In this document: piece after piece, positions 1 through 11,404 of the stretch
How positions within the stretch are numbered: position 1 is the stretch's first letter
Layout: every line of letters begins with the position of its first letter
Source of the DNA: Reticulitermes speratus
Lineage: Eukaryota; Arthropoda; Insecta; Blattodea; Rhinotermitidae
DNA: 64,000 bases
Assembly (NCBI GenBank): GCA_021186555.1
Contig: JAJKFL010000003.1
Location: 49,811,630-49,875,629, forward strand
Direction: 5' to 3'
The notes under the pieces: model-generated
What the model saw: only the letters and a program-made list of their open reading frames with translations
Told to the model about the DNA's origin: nothing
The model's database searches: none
Position numbers and translations under genes: made by a program

Positions 1-581
1 CTGTACTTAATGTTGTAGGTAGCTGCACTTTCATTAACATCAGTGGCGGCCATGTGATAGCCGCGGGGAGTTATTATGAATTACTTTACAAGCGCATTGT
101 CTCTCTTTTTGTGGAAAGTATCACCTTGTGATACTGGTAAATTGTGAGACACCGACCGTGTATTTGGAACTAATTTAATTACTATTACACGATTACTAAT
201 CGCCATTTACTCTCCCCCCCCCCCCCCTTTGTTTCGTGGCCCTGAGACTTTGTCGAAAAATAGAAACTTGCTTTTCAAACACATAGACTTAAGTGGAAAG
301 CTGAGTGTTAAATGTGGCTGATGACGGGTTGTTACAGTAAACGTTGGTTGTTGTTATATTGAGTATCGTCTGCCATTTGAGTTTTTCCAGTTTCAAGTTT
401 TCAAGTTTCAGTTTCGAGAATTGGATGTGCTAGACGTTAAACAAGAATGTGAGTTTTAACATATTGTTTAATGGCACATATTGAGAAGTAAGTCACGTTT
501 GAGGTATACGAGAAATGAATATTGAAACTAATATGCGGTTCCGTAACAAAAGAGGTAATTTTAAAAATATAGTTACTATAC
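1..581. other. Unassigned non-coding DNA
   Basis: No gene or recognisable mobile element seen. It contains a 14-base C run at 214-227 and otherwise mixed A+T-rich sequence. Confidence 0.4.
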
Positions 582-595
582 TTATTGTAGTATTG

Positions 596-871
596 TGAGC
601 CGGGATAGCGTAGTCAGTATAGCGACTCGCTACGGGCTGGACGGTCCGGGGATCGAATCCCGGTTAGGGCGAGATTTTCAGCACCCGTCCAGACCGGCCC
701 TGGGGCCCACCCAACCTCCTATACAATGTGTACAGGGGCCATTCCCGGGGGTAAAGCGGCCGGGGCGTGGTGTTAACCACCCACCCCCATCTAGCGCCGA
801 GGTTAAAGAAAAGAGTTTAGGTATAACCCTACTGTGTACCTTCATGGTATGTTATAGGGTGAGCTTTACCT
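596..871 (+). mobile_element. tRNA-headed SINE, type 1
   Basis: The 5' part has a tRNA-like pol III promoter: an A-box-like stretch near 603-625 and a B box (ggatcgaatcccgg) near 650. A central domain follows with GCGGCCGGGGCGTG (about 757). Flanked by a perfect 14-bp target-site duplication TTATTGTAGTATTG (582-595 and 872-885). An open frame across it is incidental. Confidence 0.88.
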
Positions 872-885
872 TTATTGTAGTATTG

Positions 886-3138
886 CAGCAGTTTAGAAAT
901 ATTTGCTTGAAGGAGGCAGTGTCAATTAATGACACTAAAATTACCATTTTTAATGTTGTGGTGGAATTTATTTGTGGAGCCCTTTTTCTCACCTCTAGGA
1001 ACACCATTTTGTACACACTTCTTGAAAATGTGCCTTCAGCAGTCTCCCACCTACCATCAAGAACTCCCGAAGTCAACAGTGTGATTAGTTGTTGCCTTGA
1101 AAAACTTAGATCTCGTGTACAAACTAGATGTTATGAAGGCACCATAATGGGATTCCTTCTACATGTGGTAATTTTCTTGTTTTTTTACCACAGGAAATTA
1201 AAGCGCATACCAGAAGTCGTCGTAATGTGTTTTAATAACGCTGGTCCCGTTTGGAGGGCGTAAGTACATAGAATTTACAAATAATAATGAGACAAATTGC
1301 AAAGGAAGGAAATCGCAATGCGGAAGTGGGAAGAGTTTGCTGAAATTCCGTGCTGGGAGAGAAAATAATGGACTTTGTTGTTATGAAGTAGGATTATTAT
1401 AGTAGAGCAGTGAAGAGTGGCTGGCTGGCTGGCTGCCTGCCTTCGTAACGTAATGTGTTTTAGTCTCTTAACCATGCGTATGATTTGCATCATACAAGCC
1501 TTCACAGTGTTGGGGCTGACAAATGTCTGCATTCAGCCCAGAGTAATGCGGCTAGATCAACTGTCTCTTTGTCCTTAATCCGGACCCCAGAAGATTTTAA
1601 TAAACCAACAAAGAACAAGGAAACGCACACTGTATCATTTTTTAAAGTATTTATTGTTAGTAGTGGAAAACGTCCCTTTGAAAATCAACGTGAAATAATT
1701 TTTCTTCGTTCTTCACCCATTGCTTACTATTCTTTATCCCTTTCGTCCCTCTATCTCCTCGCCTCCTTTCGCCGTTAAAACAGTGAATCAAATTATGGCT
1801 TAGGTGCTTTCGTGTACCTGCGGACTGCGTATTAAACTCGCTCTGTCCGACATTCTGACTGTAAGCGAATAATAACGGGAGAACTGCTGAGCGGATTTTC
1901 CGAAATGTGAATTGAAATTTTACGGAAAATCGTGAAGTCTTTTCGGTTTTCATTAAGATCGGATAGTTTTAACGATAACTTTACATTGAAATGAAGATCT
2001 GTATGCGGTCCTAGGCACATGAGCTTTTGCATCCATGCTGCTCTCGTGCGCAGTTGCTGTAAGGCTTCGGATCCATAAGCACGTTTTGTGATATTTATAT
2101 TTAGTATACCAAAAAAATGGAAATCTGGTACTCCAATCGAGCGTGATGGAACTGCGCCCTGATTGTAGCTCTGTTGCTGTGGTACTGTCTGGATCACGAG
2201 ATTTATAAGGGAGTAAGCACTAGGCTTTCGTTTCCATTGTTTCCTACAGATGCCACAGCCTGTTGTGTAGGTACTTGAAAGCAACATATTTCAGTGGACA
2301 CAGAGTTGTGACGGCGTCACATACACACACGTACTGAATCAAAAAAACATATTCTGTTATTCGTCATAATGTTTTTATACAGAGGTTAAAAATGAATGTA
2401 TAATGAGGATATATTGTTTTCCGTTTCATTTTTGTGTCCGAAATTATTGAATAGATTTCGAAATTTCGTATGGGTGAGTCTGCAGTAGAAAGTAACCGTA
2501 CGTTGCTTGAAGCTGCGATCGTATTTGTCCACTGTCTCAGAAACGGCGAATCGTACAAAAAGTGTGTAGGGCCAACGTGACGTACATAGAATTAAGAAAA
2601 TAGAACAAAATATGTGCAGAAGGCGTTAATGGACTGCTGGAAAAAGTAAGAAAGAAAGAAATTGATAAAAAAGAAACGGAAGTAGTTGCGTGGATCAGGC
2701 AGTATTTTCTTAGTTGGTCAATATATTTTTTTGCTTTTGTGGAACCTTTCGTTTAATACCACCTTTGGACCCTGTTCCGAGCCATTCTAATCCGTTTGAC
2801 CACTTAACATCCTGTTTCTTCAATATTCATTGCCTTCTTCGTGGTATATTTTATCAATTCCATAATTTTTTTTTTCTGCGCCGATAGCCGACTCCACGTG
2901 CTGCGTGCTGTGCAGTATGTGGTGTGTGCAGACCTCGTTCCAAGCTCGTGGGCTGGTAATACTGCGGTATTCATGAAGTCTCGGTCGGGTTTTGCATCGT
3001 TGCTTGTAAATAAGTAGGTTTACATGCAAATGTATTTTGGCAAGACAGCTTTCTTGAGTGAGTGGTTGTCGTCGCGTGCCATTGGAATGCTTGCACAGTT
3101 ATATCATCACAAAGAGATTTTGGCATTCTGAACTGTTC
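886..3138. other. Unassigned non-coding DNA
   Basis: No host exon or named element recognised on either strand. Open frames here are short and lack a recognisable domain. A stretch near 1940-2000 loosely resembles the 3139-3640 repeat family. Confidence 0.35.
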
Positions 3139-3640
3139 TCAGGCGCGTTTGCGCAAAATTGCGAAAAGCGACTATTAGCATCTTCATGTCTGTCTGTCCG
3201 TCTGTGCGTTCGTCCGCATGGAACAACTCGGCTCCCACTGGACGGATTTTCTTGAAATTTGATATTTGATTATTTTTCGAAAATCTGTCGAGGAAATTCA
3301 AGTTTTATTAAAATCCGACAAGCATAACGGATACTTTACATGAAGACCTATGTACATTTATGGTATCTTGCCGAATTCTTCTTAGAATGAGAAATGTTTC
3401 AGGCAAATTTTCTAGAGAAAATCAAAACATTTTATGTTCAATAAAATTTTTCAGAAGATCGTGCCGTTTATGAGATAATGTGGAAAGGCAACAGATGACA
3501 ATATAATATAACGCATGCGCTTTGCATGCTGGATAACAGGCTACAAATACACACTCTGCATATGTAATACTTATTGCTTTTCCAAGGCAACAGTGGTTAC
3601 GCGAACGCGCCTCAATATTGTTATACGTACATTGCCTGTC
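3139..3640 (+). repeat. Dispersed repeat family R1, copy 1
   Basis: About 500 bp that recurs in the window. It opens with a GCGAAAAGCGAC motif and a run of gtctgtccgt-type repeats, then ttgaaatttgatatttga and tttatgagataatgtgga, and closes with gcgaacgcgcc. Other copies: 4683-5160 (inverted), 13973-14640 and a partial one at 6185-6375. No coding capacity is evident; it may be a non-autonomous element of unknown class. Confidence 0.75.
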
Positions 3641-3751
3641 TTTTATTATTTACTGCTGTTTTGGGTGCAGACCACTGTAACCGAAACTCAACCAAAACCG
3701 TAATTCCACTTTCGAAATTGTGTTATTTGCTGAGGAATGACTTAAAAAATA

Positions 3752-3867
3752 CAGCGAAACCTGCCTATGACGGAACCTCGGGTGCCCAGATCCTCAGAAC
3801 TGTAAACGTTTTCCGCTAAAGACAGGTTTCCGTTATGCCCAGGTTTCGTGTATGACAGGGTTCACTG
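3752..3867. mobile_element. pogo/mariner-like MITE
   Basis: A 116-bp element bounded by TA dinucleotides. The two ends form imperfect terminal inverted repeats: CAGCGAAACCTGCCTATGAC on the left against CAGTGAACCCTGTCATACAC read inward from the right. TA target duplication and a CAGTG-type terminus fit a Tc1/mariner or pogo derivative. Confidence 0.65.
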
Positions 3868-3934
3868 TATTTGTATGTTTCAGAGAAAAAGTTGAAGGAG
3901 CTATAGCACTGTAAACCACAACACAAAGAAAATA

Positions 3935-4345
3935 CGACCAACCTGTGCGGCATAGTTCAGCCCCGTGATGACCAGGAATCGAGGATCGATTCCTGACGGA
4001 AGCAAGAGAACTTCCTTTCAGCGTCCAGGATCGGTTTGTGGGTCGACTTAAGCCCCTGTCCGGTGTGGGGGGGGGGGGGGTACCGGGGTAGAGCGGCCGC
4101 GACGTGAAGCTGGTCACTCACAGCCATCTGGCGTCGAAGTTAATGCATGGAGCTATACCTCCATTGTCTCTGCGACGAGCTGGTCCCTCGTCCAGAGGAG
4201 TCCTACCGACTGTGGTGTGTCTAAAAACTGTGATCGTGAAGCCTCGAAAAATGAGGCGGCCTAGGCCCCCAAGGGGCTGTCGAGCCATTGGGAAAAAAAA
4301 ATACCTCCATTTCCCCATACGTGTTCATGGCGTGGTGCTTAATTA
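3935..4345 (+). mobile_element. tRNA-headed SINE, type 4-like, split by a second SINE
   Basis: A tRNA-like head (ggatcgattcctg B box near 3985), then gtagagcggccgcgacgtgaagctgg, the central domain shared with the other SINEs here. The body is interrupted at 4166-4301 by a truncated SINE of another type and resumes with tacctccatttcccc. It contains a G run near 4067-4080. Confidence 0.7.
4166..4301 (+). mobile_element. 5'-truncated type 2 SINE nested in a SINE
   Basis: Only the 3' body of the type 2 SINE (from gtctctgcgacgagctggtc to an A-rich tail) is present. It is flanked by the 10-bp duplication TACCTCCATT (4156-4165 and 4302-4311), which shows insertion into an older SINE. 5' truncation with an A tail is the signature of LINE-machinery retroposition. 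Confidence 0.8.
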
Positions 4346-4682
4346 AGAACAGGAGAACTTTGTACGTTTTACTGTATGACTCGAATGATGAGGGTCCTCG
4401 GCTTAGCGCGAAGGAGAAGCCTAGATAATGTCTGTATTGCTTTTAAGACATTAGGTGGTTGGAAATATTGAAATACTTATTCCAAGTTTTATCAGTTACC
4501 CGAATTTAGATACAAGCTTATCTTGTCGGAGATTGATATGTTCAATTTAAAAACCATTAGCCCTTTATTTAATGATGATAGTGATGATGATGATAATCGT
4601 AATAATAATAATGGAACTTACGCGAAGGAAATTAGCCATGGAATTAATTTTAAGGAAACATACTATGTGCTATAACGTAACA

Positions 4683-5160
4683 CTGTGGCGCGTTCGCGTA
4701 ACCGTTGTTACCGTGGAAAATCAATACGTATCAAATATTCTGAATGTGTGACTATTCTTGCTTTAGTTATCCGGCATGCAATGCGCATGCGCCATATTAT
4801 ATTGTCATGTGTGTTCTGTCTGGCGCCGCCATATTTTTCCACATTATCTCGTAAACGTCACGACTTCCGAGAAAACGTTATTGAACATGAAATGTGTGTT
4901 TTGATTTTCTCTACAACTTTCTGAAACATTTCTCATTCTAAGAAGAAGTGAGCGAGATATCATAAGTGTACATAGGTGTTCGTGTAAGGTACTCGTTATT
5001 CGTTGCAGATTTTAATAAAACTTGAGTTTTCCCCGAAGTATTTTCTAAAAATACTCAAATATCAACTTTCATGAAAATCTGTCCAGTGGGAACCGAGTTG
5101 TTCCATGCGGACAGACACATTACGAAGCTAATAGTCGCTTTTCGAAATTTTGCGAAGGTA
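4683..5160 (-). repeat. Dispersed repeat family R1, copy 2 (inverted)
   Basis: Reverse-complement copy of the 3139-3640 family: begins with ggcgcgttcgcgtaacc and ends with gctaatagtcgcttttcg. Together with copy 1 it makes a large imperfect inverted repeat, about 480-bp arms around a 1 kb spacer. Confidence 0.72.
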
Positions 5161-5481
5161 CCTAAAAGCCGGCATAGAGAACAGGACGATGTACAAACAA
5201 CAGTTTCTGCCTAACAAATTCTGTCAGCGTTTGCAGTTCCAATCGACTGTTTCCAAGCTCGGGCACATTGCCGTGTGTGCCAGTTTACCTGCCTGCAACT
5301 TCCACAGTTTCTTCCTATTCGCATTCATGACGACGCTGTTTTAACGCATCTGGAATTAGATAATGTGCCGTGCATGCCTTTATTATTTAACGGGGCTTAG
5401 AATAACACCTCTACATAATTCATAAAAGTGTTGTTTAACGTGCGACATGAATATACTAACTTCAAGCAGGGTTTAAAAGTA

Positions 5482-5667
5482 CAGTGGAACCCGGTTATCA
5501 ACGACATCGGTTTATGCGACACCTCGTATATAACGTCAGATATTCTGTGGTACCAATTAATTCGTCAGTATTAACCATAACATTATACTCCTCGGTTAGA
5601 ACGACACTCGTTTATAACGACACAAAATATACAGTTCTTTTCCTAACGTTATAACCGATTTAGGCTG
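5482..5667. mobile_element. pogo-like MITE
   Basis: A 186-bp stretch bounded by TA, with left end CAGTGGAACCCGGTTATCAA and a diverged right end (rc CAGCCTAAATCGGTTATAAC). Several internal aacgacac repeats. The termini fit the pogo/Tigger type; the right end is weak. Confidence 0.5.
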
Positions 5668-6184
5668 TATATACTTGAAGGAGGCTGTTTCATTTCCGTT
5701 CCTTTACACTTAAACACTTTTAGTCCATGTACCACAAGTCTTTCATTCTGGTACGTAGCTGTAGGTACTCTAAATTAAATTATTTTTCACATCTGTGTTT
5801 GGCTGAAGGGCTAACGCTTGCTGTATTGTTGTGTGTTCTAGCTGCCGCTGCCGCCACATGGTAGGAATGACAGAAGGCAGCAAGAACAAATGGCAGTCTA
5901 CTCAGTATTGTACTGTCCGCCTTTGCCGAGAATAATTCTTAACGTACCTTTACATAGCAACAATTCTAACTGCATATTGTTGTTCTGTCAGATTTAGCAG
6001 TGCAATATGAGCCCCTGGAAGTCAGAGTGGTGTAGGTCATGTTTCCTTTGTTTGGAGAACAGCTTTCCCTGTCCGCGCCGTAGGAGTATCACTGACTTGC
6101 CTTGATACACGCTGTGCTCTGAGGGATAACTATAACTTTCTGTTCTATAGGTCTGTGTTGCGATGCTGTATAAGCACCTGTCTA

Positions 6185-6375
6185 ATTAGGCGCCTTCGCA
6201 TAGTCGCGAAAAGCTCCTGTTACCTTCGGCGTTTCCATCCGTCCGCATGTATCGCCGCGGCTCCCGCTGCACGGATTTCCGTGAAATTTGATATTGGGGA
6301 CTTTTATGAACTCTGTTGAGGAAATCCAAATTTGGTTAAGATCGGACAAAAATGTTGGGCATTTTACATGAAGAC
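6185..6375 (+). repeat. Dispersed repeat family R1, partial copy
   Basis: Diverged copy of the 5' third of the 3139-3640 family (gtcgcgaaaagctcctgtta, then cggatttccgtgaaatttga and acatgaagacct). A short matching 3' piece, gcgaacgcgcc, lies at about 6577. Confidence 0.6.
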
Positions 6376-6393
6376 CTTAGATAAATTTTACCC

Positions 6394-6475
6394 TAGAACA
6401 GGCCATGAAGGCCCAGAGGTGGGAGTAGAGGTATATCTGTACTCTTTCTTTAACCTCGGCGCTACATGGAATAGT
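6394..6475 (-). mobile_element. Type 1 SINE, 3' fragment
   Basis: Reverse complement of the type 1 SINE tail: the stretch from agaacaggccatgaaggccc to aacctcggcgctacatgg matches the 3' end of the copy at 8150-8428. Confidence 0.6.
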
Positions 6476-6607
6476 ACATTTTATTGATGCCGGCGATATT
6501 GAATCACCATAAAGACGCTCTGTTCAAGTGAAATGGTATCAGGCTGTTAGGGTAGCTGAAGAGGTATAAACATTACGCGAACGCGCCACAATGTTACGTT
6601 GTGTACG

Positions 6608-6664
6608 TTGCCTCTCTCTCTCTCCTTTTTTTTTTTTTTATTTTTTTTTTTGTTTTTTTTTTTT
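6608..6664. repeat. T-rich low-complexity tract
   Basis: A run of CT repeats followed by about 50 nearly pure T, interrupted by single A and G bases. Confidence 0.8.
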
Positions 6665-6835
6665 ATTATAAGAAAGACTGACACCACTTTGCCTTTGAGC
6701 GAGCCCTGTATTGTCCTTGCAGAACTCTTCAAGTTCATGACGTGAAATCCTGATGTTATAGTGTCCCTCGGTGGCTGTTAGGTCTGTGTTTTAGAGTGAA
6801 TCGCAGTGAAATGTGTAGTCCTCAGTCGTTCATAC

Positions 6836-7480
6836 CGCAGTCTGTCTTACGACAGGTCCGTAGCCTTTTCCAAAGCGAGTTCTCCACAGTGGGATCTAGT
6901 GCTACCGCTTTCAGTTTCCAGTATCCTATCGTTCCTTAAGGTCATCCTGTAGCTGCCTATGACCTCTTCCTCGTCTTCCCTTTACTTCAATCCTTCCTTT
7001 ATCTTTCCTTCAATCACGTGTTTCAGAAGGCAGTTTCTACGCAAGATGTGACCAATCCAGTTAGCCTTCCTGTTTATTGTATGTAGGATATTCCTCTCTT
7101 CCTTGACTCTCTGTAATACTTTTTTATTTCTCAGGCGATCGGTGCAACTGATCTTCTCCATTCTTCTCCAGCACCACATTTCAAAACATTCCAGGTATTT
7201 CTGATCTACTTTCCGAAGTGTCCACGTTTCAGCACCATACAAAGCTATGCTCCAAGTATAGCACTTCACTAGTTTCTTCCTTAGATATAAGTCCAATTTG
7301 CTGGTGAAAAGTCTTCTTCTTGTTGAATGCTGCTTTTGCCATGGTAATGCTGAATTTAATTTCACGTATAGATCCTGCATCATTTGTTATCATGCTACCC
7401 AAGTAGTTGAAATATTCCACATTGTGTAGTCCTGTAGTGTGATAAAATATTATGCTGATAACCGAAAGAATTTGCATTTG
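6836..7480 (-). pseudogene. LINE remnant, reverse transcriptase C-terminus (second RTE-like family)
   Basis: Two overlapping open frames (7229-7477 and 6982-7383) read the region after the reverse transcriptase catalytic core of an RTE-like non-LTR retrotransposon: YFNYLGSMIT, then ALYGAETWTLRK, and the tail motif RKANWIGHILRRNCLLKH. These motifs are typical of insect RTE-like ORF2 ends. The break between the frames marks a frameshift, and no catalytic YADD core is present. The family differs from the RTE copies elsewhere in the window, which read LYGCETWS and RWAGHVA at the same places. A dead 5'-truncated copy. Confidence 0.75.
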
Positions 7481-7930
7481 AAATGTCAGCAGGTTTTATG
7501 CTGATGATCCTTTGAATTGCATTTGCAAAGGGTGTCAAGACTCAGAAAACCTTCTCGTGTGTTAGTGGTCGTGTGTAGTCTTACAATAGTTTTATTCTTT
7601 ACCTGTTTCACTGACAGACTTTAATTATCTTACTTCACAGAATTAACAGCGTAAATCATTCTCCGTGTGGGTTCGAAGTAGTTCTACACTTTCGTTTTAT
7701 TTTCAAGGACATTACTGTGTCACGCGTAAAGCAGTCTTCAAATAGTCTTCCGTTGATGCAAAATTCTTCAAGGCTTTCTTTATTGCAGCAGTTACCGTTG
7801 GTATATAAAAGATCCTCCGCGTTATGAAGTAGTACCACCAGCACACGCTGTGTTCGTAAGAAAAATCACTTCAATGCGGTTAGTTCACATAGAGTTCGGT
7901 AAGCGTAGAATAAGTGTAGCAATCTGTATT

Positions 7931-8126
7931 AACCCTTTAGAGGTTAAGATTTAAGCTGAATTTTATATATATTCAGTCCGCACCGCGCAGTAAACACGCT
8001 CCGTCTCTGTTATGTTTTAATGCCGTATAGGGAAATAATCGCTGATTGTTCTGAGATCCATACAAAACCCATAAATACTCTCTGTGGACAAAACGTAGAA
8101 CTTTGGTATTAAACTTAGTGGTACAT
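7931..8126 (+). repeat. Dispersed repeat beginning TTAACCCTTT (piggyBac-like end)
   Basis: Matches 45231-45430 over about 190 bp (shared caccgcgcagtaaacac-type and gagatccatacaaaac stretches). The left end TTAACCCTTTAGAGG resembles a piggyBac-type TTAA-plus-CCC terminus. A matching right end is clear only in the other copy. No transposase. Confidence 0.45.
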
Positions 8127-8149
8127 AAAGTGACCACTGGGCTTTACAG

Positions 8150-8428
8150 GGATAGCGTAGTCGGTATAGGGACTCGCTACGGGCTGGACGGTCCGGGGAT
8201 CGAATCCCGGTGGAGGCGAGATTTTCCGCAGCCGTCCAGACCGGCCCTGGGGCCCACCCAGCCTTCTATACAATGGGTACCGGTTCTATTTCCCGGGGGT
8301 AAGCGGTCGGGGCGTGGAGTTGACCACCCACCCTCATCTAGTGCCGAGGTTAAAGAAAGAGTAGAACTATACCTCTACTCCCCCTCTGGGCCTTCATGGC
8401 CTGTTCTAGGGAGAATGTTACCTTTACC
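8150..8428 (+). mobile_element. tRNA-headed SINE, type 1
   Basis: A well preserved copy: A box (gatagcgtagtcggtatagg), B box (ggggatcgaatcccgg), central gtaagcggtcggggcgtgg domain, and a tail with tacctctactccccctc. A perfect 12-bp duplication TGGGCTTTACAG flanks it (8138-8149 and 8429-8440). Confidence 0.9.
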
Positions 8429-8857
8429 TGGGCTTTACAGGTTTAAATGCTTCTAAGAAGGATGTAGAGGCATGCCCCTTTACTTTTGCCAGACACACTG
8501 CACAGTTACAAATCTGCTGTAACGGCGATTATCGGTAACGCGACACCGTACCCTGCCCGCGACACCCGACTGAGGTCTGTTGCTGGGTGCAGCTGCTTAC
8601 AAGCGATGACCTCGATCAGTGTGGCCACAGGGAGGCATGTAAGGGGTCCATGTAGGCTGTGGTAAACGTTATTATTGCGGCTGACTCATGGGATTTACTG
8701 CAGATAATTAGTTCTTGAATTCTGTTTGGTAGCACGAAATGCTCTTGCCGAAAGTATCGGTCCAGTGGTCAGGTGCTGGTGCTGTGTACTCGGGGAGTTT
8801 ACGAGTTCAGCCCCGAGGCGACTCTTGTAACAACAGGTTATTCAGGTTCTCTAGGCA

Positions 8858-8982
8858 TGAAATCTGCGGTCTTCTGGGGTATTACGCTTCGGGACACCGT
8901 ATCGACCGATACGGTGTCCCGAAACGTCGGTAAACAATTACCACACGACGCCGCGTAATACCCCAGAAGACCGCAGATTTCA
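8858..8982. repeat. Foldback element with nested palindrome
   Basis: Perfect 29-bp outer arms (8858-8886 and 8954-8982, tgaaatctgcggtcttctgg...) enclose a second 17-bp perfect hairpin (8888-8904 and 8907-8923, ttcgggacaccgtatcg) and the motif gaaacgtcggtaaacaatta. A related foldback lies at 48645-48772. No protein coding. Confidence 0.85.
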
Positions 8983-9149
8983 TCAACATCGCGGCGGAAG
9001 CCTGAAGTCAAGGTTCTCTAGGCATATTCCCGGCTCGGTCACTATCGGTTCCTTCCGTACCCTTTGTAGTTCATCATTCACAAACTGTCGTATTCGGTGG
9101 AACTTACTGTACGCGGTTGAAAATTGTTGAATGAAGTGATTATATCAAG

Positions 9150-9362
9150 TCAGAGAGGATGATATGGGCGGGGTAAACAGCACGCATGGGCGAGATGAGA
9201 AATTCGTAGAGCTTTAGTTGTAAAACCTGAAGGGAAAGAAAGAATCACTTGGTAAACGTGGGGTCTTGTGAACACGGTAGTGAACCTTAGAGATCATAAA
9301 AAGGCGGGGAATTTCTTAACCCGCTGAGAGAGACAGTCTTATTCTCAATAAGGACTGTGGAG
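9150..9362 (+). pseudogene. RTE LINE 3' remnant
   Basis: Diverged match to the ORF2 tail and 3' end of the RTE family intact at 20602-22061: gatatgggcggggtaaacagcacgcatgg, then tagtgaacctta and gcggggaatttctta, in the same order. Too decayed to translate. Confidence 0.55.
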
Positions 9363-9884
9363 GGAAGAATCAGTCACAGTGACCTCGAGAGAGGGGTTCG
9401 GAACCATAAGCTTGTGAGTCCCGGCAGCTGTACAGTGAGTTCTCTAGACAGCGCGTACGTGCTCGTTTTGGCCCGACTTGACGGAAGGAGCGTCCGACTC
9501 TTCAGGTCCGCACTCGCAAAAGGACTCCCTGTATAACTACTGCCGTAATCTGCGTTGTTGTAACTCGATTGCAGCACGCCGTGTTGTACGAGTTGAAAGT
9601 ACGGACTAATGGACATGCGATGTACAGAGTGAGGCCGATTAGATTAGTGGCACGATTGCTTGAACTGGCAGGTGTTTTGGAAAGATGTTCAGGCTGTTCC
9701 CTTCTATACCGCTGATGCCACAATCCTTCAATTTATTCGCTCTTGCAACTCAGTGGAATACAAGTTTGTACACAGAGAACTACATTAAATGGGTCTTGAT
9801 GAAATGACAGTGGCTGTTAGGTATGACAAATAGTGCCTGTACACCGTCAAACACAAATTTTATTAGTAAATAAAACTTGTTAGT

Positions 9885-10195
9885 TAATGTAACAACTAAC
9901 TCCATGGAGTAGAGTCCTTCTTGAGGAGCTAACAGGTCCTCAGCTAGTCAGGAATTCCCAGAATTTTATGGAACGTGAAGATTCGTTACCGCAGTTATAA
10001 GAGCCGACACCTGTCCTTATCCTGAGTTAGATAAATCAAGTCCATGACCGACTTCCTCCTACTTTTAATATCCTACCATCTACGCTTAGGTCTTCCACGT
10101 GGTCTCTTTCCCTCAGGTTTCCCCACCAAAACACTGTATGTGCCTCTTCTCTCCCCAGTACGCGGTACATGCCCCGCCTTGTTACATTAACTGTA
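9885..10195 (-). pseudogene. RTE LINE 3' end
   Basis: Reverse complement of the RTE 3' end. It starts with the (GTTA)-type tail read backwards (aactaactccatggagtaga), then tagtcaggaattccc and the ORF2 tail at 10040-10190 (ctacgcttaggtcttccacg). It is 5' truncated and full of substitutions. Confidence 0.65.
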
Positions 10196-10899
10196 CCAAA
10201 TTGAGAATTTTCCTTTTCACATTTTTATATTGGTTGATGCTTTTATCTGGACTAGCAAGTGTAAGTCAGATGGTAGGCATCCCGTTGACAAGTAGCACTT
10301 GTACACCGTCAGAAACCACCTTTATTAGTAAATACAATTGAATTAAATGGTGTGAGTACTCGATGGTGATGGAGTAGCGAGCTTTCTTGAGTGCCTCAAG
10401 AAGTCCTCAGATCCGACTAACAGTTGATGAACCCACGTTACATCTGCACGGTCCTTTTGAGAAGCTAGTAGTCACTCGCCTTGTCATGCAATTTCTTGCC
10501 TTATATGTAACCCCAACTTTGCGAGATGAAGAGTAGTGTATTTTGGATGTTAGGTCATGTCGACTGTCACATAGTTAGCGACGTGTCGAAGTATCGCAGT
10601 GCCGTCATCTTCAGGGTCCAGCAGCTTGATGCTGAAGATGATGCCGTGGCATAACCCGAAGTTCATTACCCTATTCTCAAAAACAGGCTACTTTTCGTAT
10701 CCTGAAGCAGTTGACACCAATTCACATGCTTCCATTGTATTTCATTAACACATTGGTTCCGATCGACGCGTACTCTGTGTCGCATGGTGCATGGTTCGAT
10801 TCCCGAACGACTCATGCGTCGGCCAATTATGGCCATTCTTGTACAACCCTGTTGGGTTTTGTTCCCCTTTGGCCTTTGTCTTTTTTTTGTGTGTAAGTC

Positions 10900-11110
10900 C
10901 TATAACTTAAACTCCGGTGTTCCTGAAATTGTACCCCGAATTAATTTTGGCCTCAAGGGGGTTAAGATTCAGTTTAATATTTTCCTCCCTTCTGCGCCTA
11001 GATCTGCCAAGGTGTCTCTCATCTTCGTGATTACCGACTTTAAATCTCTCGGTAACTGGGCACTGTTCAGCGTCTGATACAGCCATTATACTTTTTGTAG
11101 TTTGATGCAC
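10900..11110 (-). pseudogene. Diverged LINE ORF2 tail
   Basis: The minus-strand frame 10907-11122 contains HLGRSRRRREENIKLNL, similar to the [17 protein letters not shown] tail of the RTE copies here. No other part is recognisable. Confidence 0.4.
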
Positions 11111-11266
11111 TACATCCGACATGTTTCACACATTTGTTTTATCACCAGGGACTTCCTTATATTTCTGTTGAGGCTTTTGTGCACCTTTTCTCATGACGTA
11201 CGATGCTTACTGATTGGAGGTTCTCACAGCGGTGTTGCTGAAGATTCATATCATCTATGATGTGAA

Positions 11267-11380
11267 GCTGTGTCGTTGGGTAAATAGTTACCGACGTTTC
11301 GAAGGGTCCTAGTGCATGACCCTGAATATGAAGGCACTATGACCCTTAGGAACATCGGTAACTAATCACCCAACGACAGC
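11267..11380. repeat. Imperfect foldback repeat
   Basis: Arms gctgtgtcgttgggtaaata / rc of actaatcacccaacgacagc, about 47 bp each with several mismatches. It contains accgacgtttcgaagggtcc, related to the gttTCGggaca motif of the other foldbacks. The region 10555-10680 holds a weaker relative. Confidence 0.6.
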
Positions 11381-11404
11381 ATGACATCCCAGAAGAACTG
11401 AACC

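Noticed and set aside
600-665. Possible tRNA genes at SINE heads (also 8150, 13000, 31870, 39825, 38100)
   Set aside because: A and B boxes are present but acceptor stems do not pair and each is followed by a SINE body and target duplication.
595-1263. 222-residue + frame
   Set aside because: It reads through a SINE and flanking non-coding DNA; the [10 protein letters not shown]-type peptide is a translation of the tRNA-like head.
8103-8456. 117-residue + frame
   Set aside because: Translation of the type 1 SINE at 8150-8428, not a gene.
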